A stretch of DNA of 64,000 nt from Deminuibacter soli (GTDB lineage: Bacteria; Bacteroidota; Bacteroidia; Chitinophagales; Chitinophagaceae), in contig NZ_QTJU01000003.1 in the NCBI RefSeq assembly GCF_003412455.1, forward strand, positions 248,001 through 312,000, read 5' to 3'. The position numbers and the translations under genes are program-made. Shown here one piece after another: positions 8,538-16,950 of the stretch. A model generated the notes under the pieces. It was not told the DNA's origin. It ran no database searches and was given only the letters and a program-made list of their open reading frames with translations. The number at the start of each line of letters is the position of its first letter. The stretch's first letter is position 1.

Positions 8538-9059
8538 TTACAGCAACACCACTTCTTCCCTGTTGTCTTTTTCTTTCCAGTACACCTTTACTTTCTGCGA
8601 AACAAAAGTATCGATGGAACGGCCGGTATAATCGGCCTGTATGGGCAGTTCGCGGCTAAAACGGCGGTCTATCAGCACACACAGCTCCACCTTGGCGGGC
8701 CTGCCAAAATCAAGCAATGCATCAAGTGAAGCACGGATGGTGCGGCCTGTCCACAACACATCATCAATGATCACTACTTTTTTATTTTCAATAGTAAAAG
8801 GGATATCGGTTTTATTGGCTACATGCAGTTCCTTGCGTACATCATCCCTGTAAAACGTAATATCGAGCTTGCCATATTTTACTTTCTCCGGCGCCACCAG
8901 CTGCTGCAGTTCGGCCGCTACCCTGTCGCTCAGGAATACGCCCCTGGGCTGAATGCCAATCAACACGGTATCTTCCAGCTGCAGGTGGTTCTCGAGTATC
9001 TGGTGGGCAAGTCTTTTTACCGTTAAAGCTACTTGCTGCTCAGTCAAAATCGATTTCAA
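8538..9059 (-). CDS. pyrR: PyrR: pyrimidine regulator / uracil phosphoribosyltransferase
   Basis: A 173-aa PyrR protein. The PRPP loop VVIIDDVLWTGRTIRAS (residues 90-106) and the PyrR-typical RPAKVELCVLIDRRFSRELPIQADYTGR are present. In Firmicutes PyrR senses UMP and binds pyr mRNA to cause attenuation; here only the co-location with pyrB supports a regulatory role. The start appears to be TTG (9057-9059): the N-terminus aligns with family starts there, and no in-frame ATG lies upstream before the reading frame loses similarity. It is the first gene of the pyrR-pyrB-coaD run. Confidence 0.88.
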   Translation of the reverse strand: MKSILTEQQVALTVKRLAHQILENHLQLEDTVLIGIQPRGVFLSDRVAAELQQLVAPEKVKYGKLDITFYRDDVRKELHVANKTDIPFTIENKKVVIIDDVLWTGRTIRASLDALLDFGRPAKVELCVLIDRRFSRELPIQADYTGRSIDTFVSQKVKVYWKEKDNREEVVLL

Positions 9060-9169
9060 ATTCGTCGCATTTTGCCACTAAAATAGTGAAAGCAAACTGA
9101 ATCACGAACTGGCAGCAAAATGGTTATGGACTGAACGACTGAATTGTTTTACCACAGCCCTGCTTTTTT

Positions 9170-9655
9170 CTACGCGTATACCGGCCCGGCAGCAGCTGCA
9201 GCAGCGCGTTCATAGCGAAAGGGAACCTGCTGCTGTTGTTGTAATTGTTGTTCCAGCATAGCGGCGAAAGTGTTAAAATACAATACCACATGTTCGCGCA
9301 CATTGCGTTTAAGCCAGCGGAAGCCGCCCGGCAGCTGTTGCAGCACATCTTTGCTATCGAGGTATTCAAGGTGGTGAATATCGGTAGGCGTTAATCCCAG
9401 CTGCTGCAATTTGGCAAGCAATAAACTAACCGGTGCATTGGTAACACCGCAATATTCTTCTGCCAGTTCAGTCCATTCACCGGCAGCAGTATGTGCATAA
9501 CGCAGTATCTCTTCTTTCGACAAACTGGTTACGGTTTGCAGCAGGTTGCCGCAGTTACAGCTGCCGTGATGCCCCCAGGCATAAGCAGCGCCTGCAGCCA
9601 GTTTGCCTGCAGTTTCGCGCAGTGCGCCGATAAGCGCCATATTGGGTGTTGCCAT
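9170..9655 (-). CDS. Uncharacterised protein with GHHGSCNCG motif
   Basis: A 161-aa protein I cannot assign to a characterised family. Residues 28-36 read GHHGSCNCG, a His/Cys cluster that could bind metal or a cofactor. The remainder is helix-rich with a possible ligand region LTPTDIHHLEYLDSKDVLQQLPGGFRWLKRN. It has a poly-Gln run (QQLQQQQQ) and a poly-Ala tail near the end. There is no signal peptide or membrane segment, so it is probably cytosolic. It is divergent from the FKBP gene; the start ATG at 9655 lies 110 bp from it. That it is a real gene is likely from codon use and the neat spacing. Confidence 0.6.
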   Translation of the reverse strand: MATPNMALIGALRETAGKLAAGAAYAWGHHGSCNCGNLLQTVTSLSKEEILRYAHTAAGEWTELAEEYCGVTNAPVSLLLAKLQQLGLTPTDIHHLEYLDSKDVLQQLPGGFRWLKRNVREHVVLYFNTFAAMLEQQLQQQQQVPFRYERAAAAAAGPVYA

Positions 9656-9712
9656 AGTTTTAAAGTTACAAACAATCGGTCTTACTGCACACCGTTACAA
9701 AGCGCCTGTATT

Positions 9713-9742
9713 TTTGGTGAACCGGAATTTCCCCTATCTTAC
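9713..9742 (+). promoter_or_regulatory. Probable FKBP gene promoter
   Basis: TTTG (9713-9716), 18 bases, then TATCTTAC (9735-9742). This matches the Bacteroidota promoter layout with a -7 box at 6 of 8 consensus positions, 22 bases before the ATG. Confidence 0.4.
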
Positions 9743-9764
9743 GCACTTTAATGCGATATACAAC

Positions 9765-10499
9765 ATGAAAAAAACAGTATTCAGCTTTGCATTGCTCGCT
9801 ATGGCAGGCACAGCATTCTGCCAGGTAAAAGCCAAACCGGCATCACAGGGCACTGCGGCCAAAACCACTGCTGCCGCCCCTGCCATTAAAACACCCATCG
9901 ATTCGTTCAGTTATGCCGTAGGGTTGAGTACTGCTACTTTTTTTAAGGAAAAAGGTGCTACGCAAATCAATTCTGCCATGATTGCCAAAGCGTGCGAAGA
10001 TGTATTCAAAAAGAACCAGCCTTCGATGACGGTTGAGCAGATGAACAAGGTGATTATGACCTATATGCAAAAGCTCGACCGTGATAAAACAGCCGTGGCA
10101 CGTAAAGCAGGTGAAACCTACCTTGCCGAAAACAAAAAGAAAACCGGCGTGGTAACCTTACCCAGCGGTTTGCAATACCAGGTTGTAAAAGAAGGCACCG
10201 GTACCAAACCCGGCCCAACAGATACCGTTAAAGTACACTATACAGGCACCCTGATCGATGGCACCGTATTCGACAGCTCCGTTGACCGCGGCGAACCCAT
10301 TACCTTCCCTGTGAACGGCGTTATCCCAGGCTGGACAGAAGCCCTGCAACTGATGCCTGTAGGCAGCAAATGGAAACTCTTCATCCCCTCTGACCTCGCT
10401 TACGGCGACAGGGACATGGGCGATAAAATCAAAGGCGGATCAGTGCTGGTGTTTGATGTAGAACTGCTGAGCATAGAGAGCAAAACGGGGAAAGAATAA
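9765..10499 (+). CDS. FKBP-type peptidyl-prolyl cis-trans isomerase, exported
   Basis: A 244-aa protein. I start it at the ATG at 9765, which gives the signal peptide MKKTVFSFALLAMAGTAFC. An FKBP N-terminal dimerisation domain follows (DSFSYAVGLSTATFFKE... to about residue 125), then a C-terminal FKBP domain (LPSGLQYQVVKEGTGTKPGPTDTVKVHYTGTLIDGTVFDSS...VIPGWTEALQLMPVGSKWKLFIPSDLAYG). This is the FkpA/Mip layout of periplasmic folding helpers. The active-site residues (Y, F, D, W) are conserved. It is convergent with pruA and shares its terminator region. Confidence 0.92.
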   Translation: MKKTVFSFALLAMAGTAFCQVKAKPASQGTAAKTTAAAPAIKTPIDSFSYAVGLSTATFFKEKGATQINSAMIAKACEDVFKKNQPSMTVEQMNKVIMTYMQKLDRDKTAVARKAGETYLAENKKKTGVVTLPSGLQYQVVKEGTGTKPGPTDTVKVHYTGTLIDGTVFDSSVDRGEPITFPVNGVIPGWTEALQLMPVGSKWKLFIPSDLAYGDRDMGDKIKGGSVLVFDVELLSIESKTGKE

Positions 10500-10502
10500 C
10501 AG

Positions 10503-10570
10503 CAGTGAGTGATCTTAGCAACGGTTTTTCGGGAATCGACAGTCGACACATCGAGACTATCTTAGCGAAG
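10503..10570 (-). repeat. Dispersed intergenic repeat family A, copy 2 (reverse)
   Basis: GTGAGTGATCTTAGC, then GGGAATCGACAGTCGACACATCGAGACTATCTTAGCG: the reverse-orientation form of the TCGA-rich repeat. It lies between the FKBP gene and the pruA terminator. Confidence 0.75.
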
Positions 10571-10670
10571 GCTCTGTTGGCGCGAAAACTATGCAGATTT
10601 ATTCAGCCATTAAGCAATAGATCCATTTAACCATTGCCTTAATTAGCACATCTTCAAATTTTCAAATGAT

Positions 10671-10705
10671 AAAAAAATCCCCCCGGCAACCGGGGGGATT
10701 TTTTT
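10671..10705 (-). terminator. Strong bidirectional terminator between FKBP gene and pruA
   Basis: AAAAAAATCCCCCCGG / CCGGGGGGATTTTTTT, a perfect 16-bp stem with a 3-base loop, ending just before the pruA stop codon. Confidence 0.95.
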
Positions 10706-10706
10706 A

Positions 10707-12338
10707 TCAGCTTTCCATATGGAAAGGATACTTATAATCTGTTGGCGGGTTAAATGTTTCTTTGATAGTGCGTGCACTTAACCAGCGGTAAATATTAAGC
10801 ATGCTGCCGGCCTTATCGTTCGTTCCGCTTGCGCGTGCACCGCCGAATGGCTGCTGGCCTACAACAGCGCCTGTTGGCTTGTCATTCACATAGAAGTTAC
10901 CGGCTGCATTGCGTAAGCGTGAAGTAGCCAGGGTAATGGCTTCGCGGTCCTGCGCAATGATAGAGCCTGTTAATGCATACGGTGAAGTGGTATCTACCAG
11001 GTTCATGGCGCCTTCAAAATTATCGGCGTTGTATACATAAATGGTCAGTACCGGCCCGAAGATCTCTTCACACATCGTGAGCGATTTGGGGTCTTTGGTT
11101 TCAATGATAGTAGGTTCAACAAAGTAACCTTCTTTTTTGCTGCAGTTGCCGCCGGTAAGAATGGTTGCTTTCTTGTCTTTCTTCACTTTCTCGATATAGC
11201 CTTTGATTTTGTCAAAGCTTCTTTCATCAATAACCGCATTGATAAAATTGCTGAAGTCTTCTACAGAACCCATCTTCATGGTCTGCACCATGGCAACGAG
11301 CTTGCGTTTTACTTCTTCTGCAATATTACCGGGTATATAAGCGCGTGAGGCAGCAGAACATTTCTGGCCCTGGTATTCAAATGCGCCTCGTGCCAATGCA
11401 ACAACCGTAGCATCTACATCTGCACTTTTGTGTACCAGCACAAAATCCTTACCACCTGTTTCACCAACAATGCGCGGGTAGCTTTTATATACAGGCAGGT
11501 TGGCACCAATGGTTTGCCAGATATTATTGAACACCTTGGTAGAACCGGTGAAATGGATGCCTGCAAAATCAGGGTGCGAAAGGCAGGTATCGCCCAGCAC
11601 CTGGCCGTCTACATAAATGAGGTTGATAACACCGTCTGGTAAGCCCGCTTCTTTCATAATACGCATAAACATCTGTGCTGCGTATACCTGTGTATCTGCG
11701 GGTTTCCATACCACTACGTTGCCACACATGGCAGCACTGGTTGGCAGGTTGCCGGCAATAGCGGTGAAGTTGAAAGGTGTTACAGCCAGCACAAAACCCT
11801 CAAGCGGACGCCATTCGGTGCGGTTGTGCACGCCTGGCGCCGAAGCCGGCTGCTGTTTGTATATTTCGCTCAGGTAATGAACATTGTAGCGTAAAAAGTC
11901 GATCAGCTCACAGGCGCTGTCAATCTCGGCCTGGTAAGCATTTTTGCTTTGCCCCAGCATGGTGGTACCGTTCATGTACGGGCGGTATTTGGTGGCAATA
12001 AGATCGGCTGCTTTCAAAAAGATATGCGCCCTGTCTTCCCATGGCATGTTGGCCCAGGCTTCCTTGGCTTTCAGTGCAGCCTCAATGGCCTGCGTTACAT
12101 GTTTTTGCTCGCCCATGTGAAAATAACCCAGCACATGCGCTTTCTCATGCGGCGGGTTTAATTCCACCTTGTTTCCCGTGCGTACAGCCCTGCCGCCAAT
12201 GTACATGGGTACATCTACCTGTTTTTTCTTCAGTTCTGCTAACACTTTTTTCAATGTTGCCCTTTCCGGCGAACCCGGTGCGTAACTGAGCACCGGCTCG
12301 TTGGCAGGCATCGGGTAATGAAAATATCCCAGATTCAT
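10707..12338 (-). CDS. pruA: L-glutamate gamma-semialdehyde dehydrogenase (P5C dehydrogenase)
   Basis: A 543-aa aldehyde dehydrogenase of the delta-1-pyrroline-5-carboxylate type, the second step of proline breakdown to glutamate (NAD-dependent). Evidence: AVTPFNFTAIAGNLP, the FTGSTKVFN nucleotide region, catalytic Glu in RIVGETGGKDF, catalytic Cys in GQKCSAASRAY (near residue 323), and the C-terminal QQPFGGARASGTNDKAG. No proline dehydrogenase domain is fused and no putA/prodh gene lies nearby, so the first step must be encoded elsewhere. A perfect -7 box (TAGGTTTG) lies 18 bases before the ATG. Confidence 0.95.
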   Translation of the reverse strand: MNLGYFHYPMPANEPVLSYAPGSPERATLKKVLAELKKKQVDVPMYIGGRAVRTGNKVELNPPHEKAHVLGYFHMGEQKHVTQAIEAALKAKEAWANMPWEDRAHIFLKAADLIATKYRPYMNGTTMLGQSKNAYQAEIDSACELIDFLRYNVHYLSEIYKQQPASAPGVHNRTEWRPLEGFVLAVTPFNFTAIAGNLPTSAAMCGNVVVWKPADTQVYAAQMFMRIMKEAGLPDGVINLIYVDGQVLGDTCLSHPDFAGIHFTGSTKVFNNIWQTIGANLPVYKSYPRIVGETGGKDFVLVHKSADVDATVVALARGAFEYQGQKCSAASRAYIPGNIAEEVKRKLVAMVQTMKMGSVEDFSNFINAVIDERSFDKIKGYIEKVKKDKKATILTGGNCSKKEGYFVEPTIIETKDPKSLTMCEEIFGPVLTIYVYNADNFEGAMNLVDTTSPYALTGSIIAQDREAITLATSRLRNAAGNFYVNDKPTGAVVGQQPFGGARASGTNDKAGSMLNIYRWLSARTIKETFNPPTDYKYPFHMES

Positions 12339-12355
12339 GCGGAAAAAATTTTGCG

Positions 12356-12363
12356 CAAACCTA
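12356..12363 (-). promoter_or_regulatory. pruA -7 promoter box
   Basis: TAGGTTTG on the reverse strand, a perfect TAnnTTTG match 18 bases upstream of the pruA start. No clear -33 TTTG at the expected distance. Confidence 0.4.
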
Positions 12364-12413
12364 AGAAAATAAAGTCTTTTGTATGATTATTGTTCAATAA
12401 TGCGGTTTTCTAT

Positions 12414-13412
12414 ATGCGATATTTCTTCTGGTTCTGGACTACCACTGTACAACTGGCCTTTTACATCGTACGCTCACGCAGGCGTGAAACAGCGCGTGCC
12501 TATGCTTTACTGGCTACCATTGAACAGCAGTACCAGGGAAATTTTAACAAGGCCACACGCAAGAAAATAGCAGTCAGTCATGGCATCTACAACCCCATGA
12601 TCTGCGATGCTTTTACCCGTTTGCATGGCCGGCTTACCAGCGACAGCGAAAAAATGCGCCTGGTGCATTATTTCATCTGCAGCTCCCTGTTCGATGATTT
12701 TACCGATTATCCTACTATTTCAGAAGAACAGTTGCTGCAACTCTCTTTTCAGCCAGAGCAATACCATGGAGACAGTTTTGATGAAAAAGTGTTCCGGCAA
12801 TCGCACCTGCTGTTAAAGGAATACGTGCATGACAAGGCCGCCTACGAAAACATTGCGCGGCAATTATACAAGGCACAGCTGTTTTCCCGCAAACAAAGCC
12901 ACAGCAGCCTGCCTGAAGAAACCATCCGTGAAATTACTTTTACCAAGGGCGGTTATGCCGTGTTGCTGTGCAGGCATTATCTCGATGTACAGGCCACTGC
13001 CGCAGAAGATGAATGCTGGTACCGCATGGGGACTATTATTCAGCTTACCAACGATTTGTATGATATTTACAAAGACCTGCAGGAGCATATTACCACGCTC
13101 CCAGGCAGTATGACGAATGCCTACGCCTTCGAGCTGTTTTTCCTGGAGCAGGTCAACGCCATGAAGGCTGCCATTAAAGCCCTGCCCTACCCGCAGCAGC
13201 GCAAGCAAACATTCAGTCTGGCCATGGCAGGTATTTATTCTTTCGGATTAATTGCCCTCGATCAGCTGAAAACACTGCAGGGCAATGCGCTTCAGCTGCC
13301 CGATTTGCACACTTTACCCCGCAAAGCCCTGATCGTTGACATGGAGAAAATGGCCAACAGGCGCAAATGGTTTGCGTTCACGTACAAACACGCGCGTTTG
13401 TCAGCCATCTGA
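12414..13412 (+). CDS. Class I isoprenoid synthase-like protein
   Basis: A 332-aa protein starting at ATG 12414 (an upstream in-frame TTG at 12390 is less likely). It has the two acidic motifs of the trans-isoprenyl/terpene synthase fold: FDDFTD (DDxxD, residues 94-98) and, about 115 residues later, NDLYDIYKD (residues 213-221), which resembles the NSE/DTE metal motif. An FTKGGYAVLL segment precedes the second motif by about 30 residues. The sequence is all-helical by eye and begins with a hydrophobic, aromatic stretch (YFFWFWTTTVQLAFYIV) that may be membrane-associated. I infer Mg-dependent prenyl diphosphate chemistry; substrate and product cannot be read. No other isoprenoid gene is close; it is divergent from pruA. 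Confidence 0.6.
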   Translation: MRYFFWFWTTTVQLAFYIVRSRRRETARAYALLATIEQQYQGNFNKATRKKIAVSHGIYNPMICDAFTRLHGRLTSDSEKMRLVHYFICSSLFDDFTDYPTISEEQLLQLSFQPEQYHGDSFDEKVFRQSHLLLKEYVHDKAAYENIARQLYKAQLFSRKQSHSSLPEETIREITFTKGGYAVLLCRHYLDVQATAAEDECWYRMGTIIQLTNDLYDIYKDLQEHITTLPGSMTNAYAFELFFLEQVNAMKAAIKALPYPQQRKQTFSLAMAGIYSFGLIALDQLKTLQGNALQLPDLHTLPRKALIVDMEKMANRRKWFAFTYKHARLSAI

Positions 13413-13759
13413 CCATGCAACGCACCACCATCTTCCTTAAAGATTTTGCCGGAATTAAAAAAGATATTACTTTAGAAAATATATTTTAAAACTCCCTCAA
13501 GATCCTATGTGTAGCCGGTGCTATTCAACCCAGCCAGCAGTATGGCTATTGGCCGTACAATGTAGTTTACCGAACCTGGTAACTACCGTAAACCTGTCAC
13601 CGCACTTTTCATTCAATCATATGCCAGATACGCGTTACAGCAGTTGTTAACAACTGTGCTGTAAACCCGCGGGCAATACCTGTTGCCTGTATTTATTTCT
13701 AACCTGAACCATTTACATGTATACAACCCATTTTCAACTTTACCTTAAAACAACACATT
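13413..13759. other. Intergenic region without recognisable genes
   Basis: A 347-bp AT-rich spacer between two rightward genes. No family A-D repeats, hairpin terminator or small ORF with a convincing start were seen. The stretch just before the next ATG has TACCTTAA, a weak promoter-like word. Confidence 0.4.
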
Positions 13760-14194
13760 ATGCAACGCTACGAATTGCACATTACCAGGCGCAACAACTG
13801 GTATGATGATGACAGTGAAAAAAGCATTACCCTGGATGAATGGAAAACATTTATAAAGGAGAATGAAGACATGCATCTCGACAGCACGTTTGAAGCTAAA
13901 ATGCAGAACGGCGAATCTTTCTCTTTCGAAAGCCTGGAACTCACCCGCTGGAGCGGATATTCAGGCAGCCGTACCTGCGGCAATCATGCCTGGTTTAATT
14001 ACTGGTCGGGCAATATCACTGTTAAAAATCCAGACGACGAAATTATTTACCAGATGCTGAACATTGCCCGTAAGCTCAATGCCAAAGTACAGGGCACACA
14101 GGGCGAAGAATACACAGAAACTTATTTTACACGCGCGCAGATAAGGTTTTTCGATGCGAACAAACCTTACCGGCGCTGGTGGCATTTATGGTAG
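13760..14194 (+). CDS. Uncharacterised protein, aromatic-rich
   Basis: A 144-aa protein with ATG at 13760. I do not recognise a characterised family. It is hydrophilic, lacks a signal peptide, and is rich in Trp/Tyr (RRNNWYDDDS, TRWSGYSG, HAWFNYWSGNITVKNP, ending YRRWWHLW). The repeated W/Y plus charged pattern suggests a small alpha/beta immunity-like or ligand-binding fold, but this is only an impression. Codon use is like that of its neighbours. It is convergent with sdaA (16-bp gap). Confidence 0.6.
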   Translation: MQRYELHITRRNNWYDDDSEKSITLDEWKTFIKENEDMHLDSTFEAKMQNGESFSFESLELTRWSGYSGSRTCGNHAWFNYWSGNITVKNPDDEIIYQMLNIARKLNAKVQGTQGEEYTETYFTRAQIRFFDANKPYRRWWHLW

Positions 14195-14210
14195 TCATAC
14201 TGCTGAAGCA

Positions 14211-15638
14211 TTAACACTCAGGCAAACTGATGGGCACGTTTACAGCGAGGCCGCCATCTGCAGTTTCCTTGTATTTGGAGTTCATGTCAAGCGCGGTGCT
14301 CCACATGGTTTTAATCACTTTGTCGAGCGATACCTTGGCATAATCCGGTGCACTTTGCAATGCCAGTTGCGATGCAGTAATGGCTTTAATAGCGCCCATG
14401 GTATTGCGTTCTATACAGGGTATCTGCACCAGTCCGCCAATGGGGTCGCAGGTTAGTCCCAGGTGGTGTTCCATGGCTATTTCTGCAGCCATCAACGCCT
14501 GTCGCTGCGTGCCGCCCATGCTTTCGGTAAGTGCACCTGCAGCCATTGCAGACGACACGCCTATTTCTGCCTGGCAGCCACCCATTGCTGCCGAAATGGT
14601 AGCGCCCTTTTTAAAGATGCTGCCTATTTCAGAAGCCGTGAGCAGAAAGCGGAAGATCTTCTCATCATCGTACCCGTCACAGAAAACAATAAAGTATTGC
14701 AGCACTGCAGGTATTACGCCTGCCGCACCGTTGGTTGGCGCTGTTACCACGCGGCCAAATGATGCATTTTCTTCATTCACTGCCAGTGCAAAGCAGCTCA
14801 CCCAATCGAGTATGTACTGGAAGCTGCATTGTTTTGAACGGATGGCTGCTATCCAGGAATCGTAGTCATGATAATTTGTACCCTGCGATAATTTCCGGTT
14901 TAAATCAAATGCGCGCCTGCGCACATGCAAACCGCCGGGTAATTCGCCCTGGTTATGACAGCCGCGGTACATGCAATCGCGCATGGTTTCCCATATCTTC
15001 CAAACACCATCCCGGGTTGCTTTTTCACTGCGCCAGGCGTTTTCGTTTTCCATTACTACTTCGTTGATTGACATGCCGGTTTTCATGCACCAATGCAGCA
15101 GGTCGTCTGCCGTGTTTACCGGGAAAGGCAAATCCACCGAACCGGGCCCGCCATGCTGATCACCCTCTTTTACCACGAAACCGCCGCCAATGGAATAATA
15201 GGTTTCGCTGATGGTTTCACCATTGACCAGTGTTACCAGAAAACTGAGCCCGTTGGGGTGAAAAGGCAATGTTTCGTTGAAAAGGAACTGCACGTCTGTT
15301 GCCGGATCAAAATCAATCCACTGCACACCGCCCCAATGCAGTTTACGGTCGCGGTTCATGTCAGCAATCTTGTCATTAATGCTGTTTACATCAATGGTTA
15401 CCGGGTCTTCGCCATGTAAACCCAGCAATACGGCTATATCGGTGCCATGCCCCTTGCCTGTTTTGGCCAGTGAGCCATACAGCAGCACCTGTACTGCCTG
15501 TACCGGCACCCCGGGAAACCGCGCCTCCACAGCCGCTACCATACGCTGTGCAGCCCGCCATGGGCCTAATGTATGTGAACTGGAAGGACCAACACCTATT
15601 TTAAACATGTCAAATACCGATATCGCTTCGTGGGGCAT
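14211..15638 (-). CDS. sdaA: L-serine ammonia-lyase (single-chain)
   Basis: A 475-aa iron-sulfur L-serine dehydratase (serine to pyruvate and ammonia). The N-terminal beta domain starts [25 protein letters not shown]. The C-terminal alpha domain has [19 protein letters not shown] and [22 protein letters not shown], carrying the conserved cluster cysteines. Both halves are in one polypeptide, as in E. coli SdaA. It probably feeds amino-acid carbon to central metabolism. Start ATG at 15638; the upstream spacer is full of repeat words. Confidence 0.95.
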   Translation of the reverse strand: MPHEAISVFDMFKIGVGPSSSHTLGPWRAAQRMVAAVEARFPGVPVQAVQVLLYGSLAKTGKGHGTDIAVLLGLHGEDPVTIDVNSINDKIADMNRDRKLHWGGVQWIDFDPATDVQFLFNETLPFHPNGLSFLVTLVNGETISETYYSIGGGFVVKEGDQHGGPGSVDLPFPVNTADDLLHWCMKTGMSINEVVMENENAWRSEKATRDGVWKIWETMRDCMYRGCHNQGELPGGLHVRRRAFDLNRKLSQGTNYHDYDSWIAAIRSKQCSFQYILDWVSCFALAVNEENASFGRVVTAPTNGAAGVIPAVLQYFIVFCDGYDDEKIFRFLLTASEIGSIFKKGATISAAMGGCQAEIGVSSAMAAGALTESMGGTQRQALMAAEIAMEHHLGLTCDPIGGLVQIPCIERNTMGAIKAITASQLALQSAPDYAKVSLDKVIKTMWSTALDMNSKYKETADGGLAVNVPISLPEC

Positions 15639-15787
15639 AGTTTAGATTGAGGGCGTAAAGCTAATGTGAAAACCAATTTGAAAATGGGGAACAATGGTTA
15701 AATGGATAAATTGTTTAATAGCGGAGAATAGCTGTAAGCGGTAAGCTTTTAGCTGATAGCCTGTTAGGGTTGGCCTGCGGCAGTAGT

Positions 15788-15896
15788 GTGTCGATTCTCG
15801 ATTCCCGGTGGCCTTCCACTCACGACTGACGACTGACGTCTCACGAAAAACACCTGCTAAGATAGTCTCGACTGTCGATGTCTCGATTCTCGATGG
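15788..15896 (+). repeat. Dispersed intergenic repeat family A, copy 3 (with a second partial unit)
   Basis: Two units in a row: GTGTCGATTCTCGATTC...CACTCACGACTGAC and then CTGCTAAGATAGTCTCGACTGTCGA followed by TGTCTCGATTCTCGA. It ends 7 bases before the TATATTTG promoter box of the FAS1 gene. Confidence 0.8.
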
Positions 15897-15902
15897 TTCT
15901 CC

Positions 15903-15910
15903 TATATTTG
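15903..15910 (+). promoter_or_regulatory. FAS1 gene -7 promoter box
   Basis: TATATTTG, a perfect TAnnTTTG match. The -33 position falls inside the family A repeat, which contains no obvious TTTG there. Confidence 0.4.
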
Positions 15911-15969
15911 TGCACGAAGTACGGCGTTATTCCTGTTTAATAGATGACAACCTGTATACCAGATTGATT

Positions 15970-16890
15970 ATGAAGAAAATAATTGCTTTTTTACTTGCAG
16001 TGGCAGTGGTTTCGGCGGTTTTATATGGCTGTAAAAACAAATCAGCCGAGCCGCCGGGGTTGTCTATCGGGCAGGTACTGGCCAATGACAGCAGCTTATC
16101 GATTATGAAGAAGGCGGTAGACAAAGCCGGTCTGGATACCTTGCTGCGCAGTGCGGCCACCTTTACTTTTTTTGCGCCCAACAATGAAGCCATGATTGCT
16201 GCAGGCATTACGGCAGCTTCCCTGGATAACCTCAGTGCCGATTCGGTAAAAAGCCTGGTAAGCGGTCACCTTGTGGCTACTGCCCTGCTGCAATCGCACA
16301 TACCCGACACGCTGACCATTTACGCGGTGAACGGAGACAATATGCATATCACCAATAACCCCAACGGCTTTTTTGTGAATGCTTCTCCTATTAAACAAAG
16401 CGTGCTGGCCTCTAACGGTTTGCTGGAAGTTATCAGCATTGTTATTAAACAACCTTCACAAACCATCGGTCAGTACCTGAAAGCAGACACCAGTTTCTCT
16501 TACCTGCTGCGTGTTTATGATACCGTGCAGGTAACCCACCTGCTCGACAGCAGCAGCGGCAGCATTACCCTGTTTGCGCCCGATAACAATGCGTTTCGTG
16601 TGGCAGGACTGGATATCGATACTTTCCATGCTTTTTATGACAGCCTGTTTGGCGGTGCGCATATGTTTACCAAAATGGTGCTTACTTCTGACTTCATAGA
16701 CAAAAAGATATTCCCTGTTAACAACACCCTGCTGCGTATTGCGCCGGATACCCTGTATTCGTTTGTTACATCACCTGATTATTTTATGCGCCGCTACCGC
16801 AGTGACGATCAGCCTTCATCGCTCATTGTAAAGCCCAATATCCTTTGCACCAACGGGGTGATCCATACATTGCAAAGAGCCATGCGCTAG
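15970..16890 (+). CDS. Lipoprotein with two fasciclin (FAS1) domains
   Basis: A 306-aa protein. ATG at 15970 gives a lipoprotein signal (MKKIIAFLLAVAVVSAVLYGC, Cys near 21). Domain 1 (about 32-155) has the FAS1 hallmarks TFTFFAPNNEAM and ASNGLLEVISIVI. Domain 2 (about 160-305) has ITLFAPDNNAF and a final CTNGVIHTLQRAM. FAS1 domains mediate adhesion in envelope proteins. It is a single-gene unit, bounded downstream by the tandem repeat array. Confidence 0.88.
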   Translation: MKKIIAFLLAVAVVSAVLYGCKNKSAEPPGLSIGQVLANDSSLSIMKKAVDKAGLDTLLRSAATFTFFAPNNEAMIAAGITAASLDNLSADSVKSLVSGHLVATALLQSHIPDTLTIYAVNGDNMHITNNPNGFFVNASPIKQSVLASNGLLEVISIVIKQPSQTIGQYLKADTSFSYLLRVYDTVQVTHLLDSSSGSITLFAPDNNAFRVAGLDIDTFHAFYDSLFGGAHMFTKMVLTSDFIDKKIFPVNNTLLRIAPDTLYSFVTSPDYFMRRYRSDDQPSSLIVKPNILCTNGVIHTLQRAMR

Positions 16891-16900
16891 GCGCGTGAAT

Positions 16901-16950
16901 TGTGAGTGATCTAATCTTAGCGAGTACCAGTTCGAGAATCGAGACATCGA
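16901..16950 (-). repeat. Dispersed intergenic repeat family A, copy 4 (reverse)
   Basis: GTGAGTGATCTAATCTTAGCG, then GAGTACCAGTTCGAGAATCGAGACATCGA. It joins directly onto the 158-bp array, whose units start with the same GTGAGTGATCGTAGCGAGTACC words. Confidence 0.75.
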
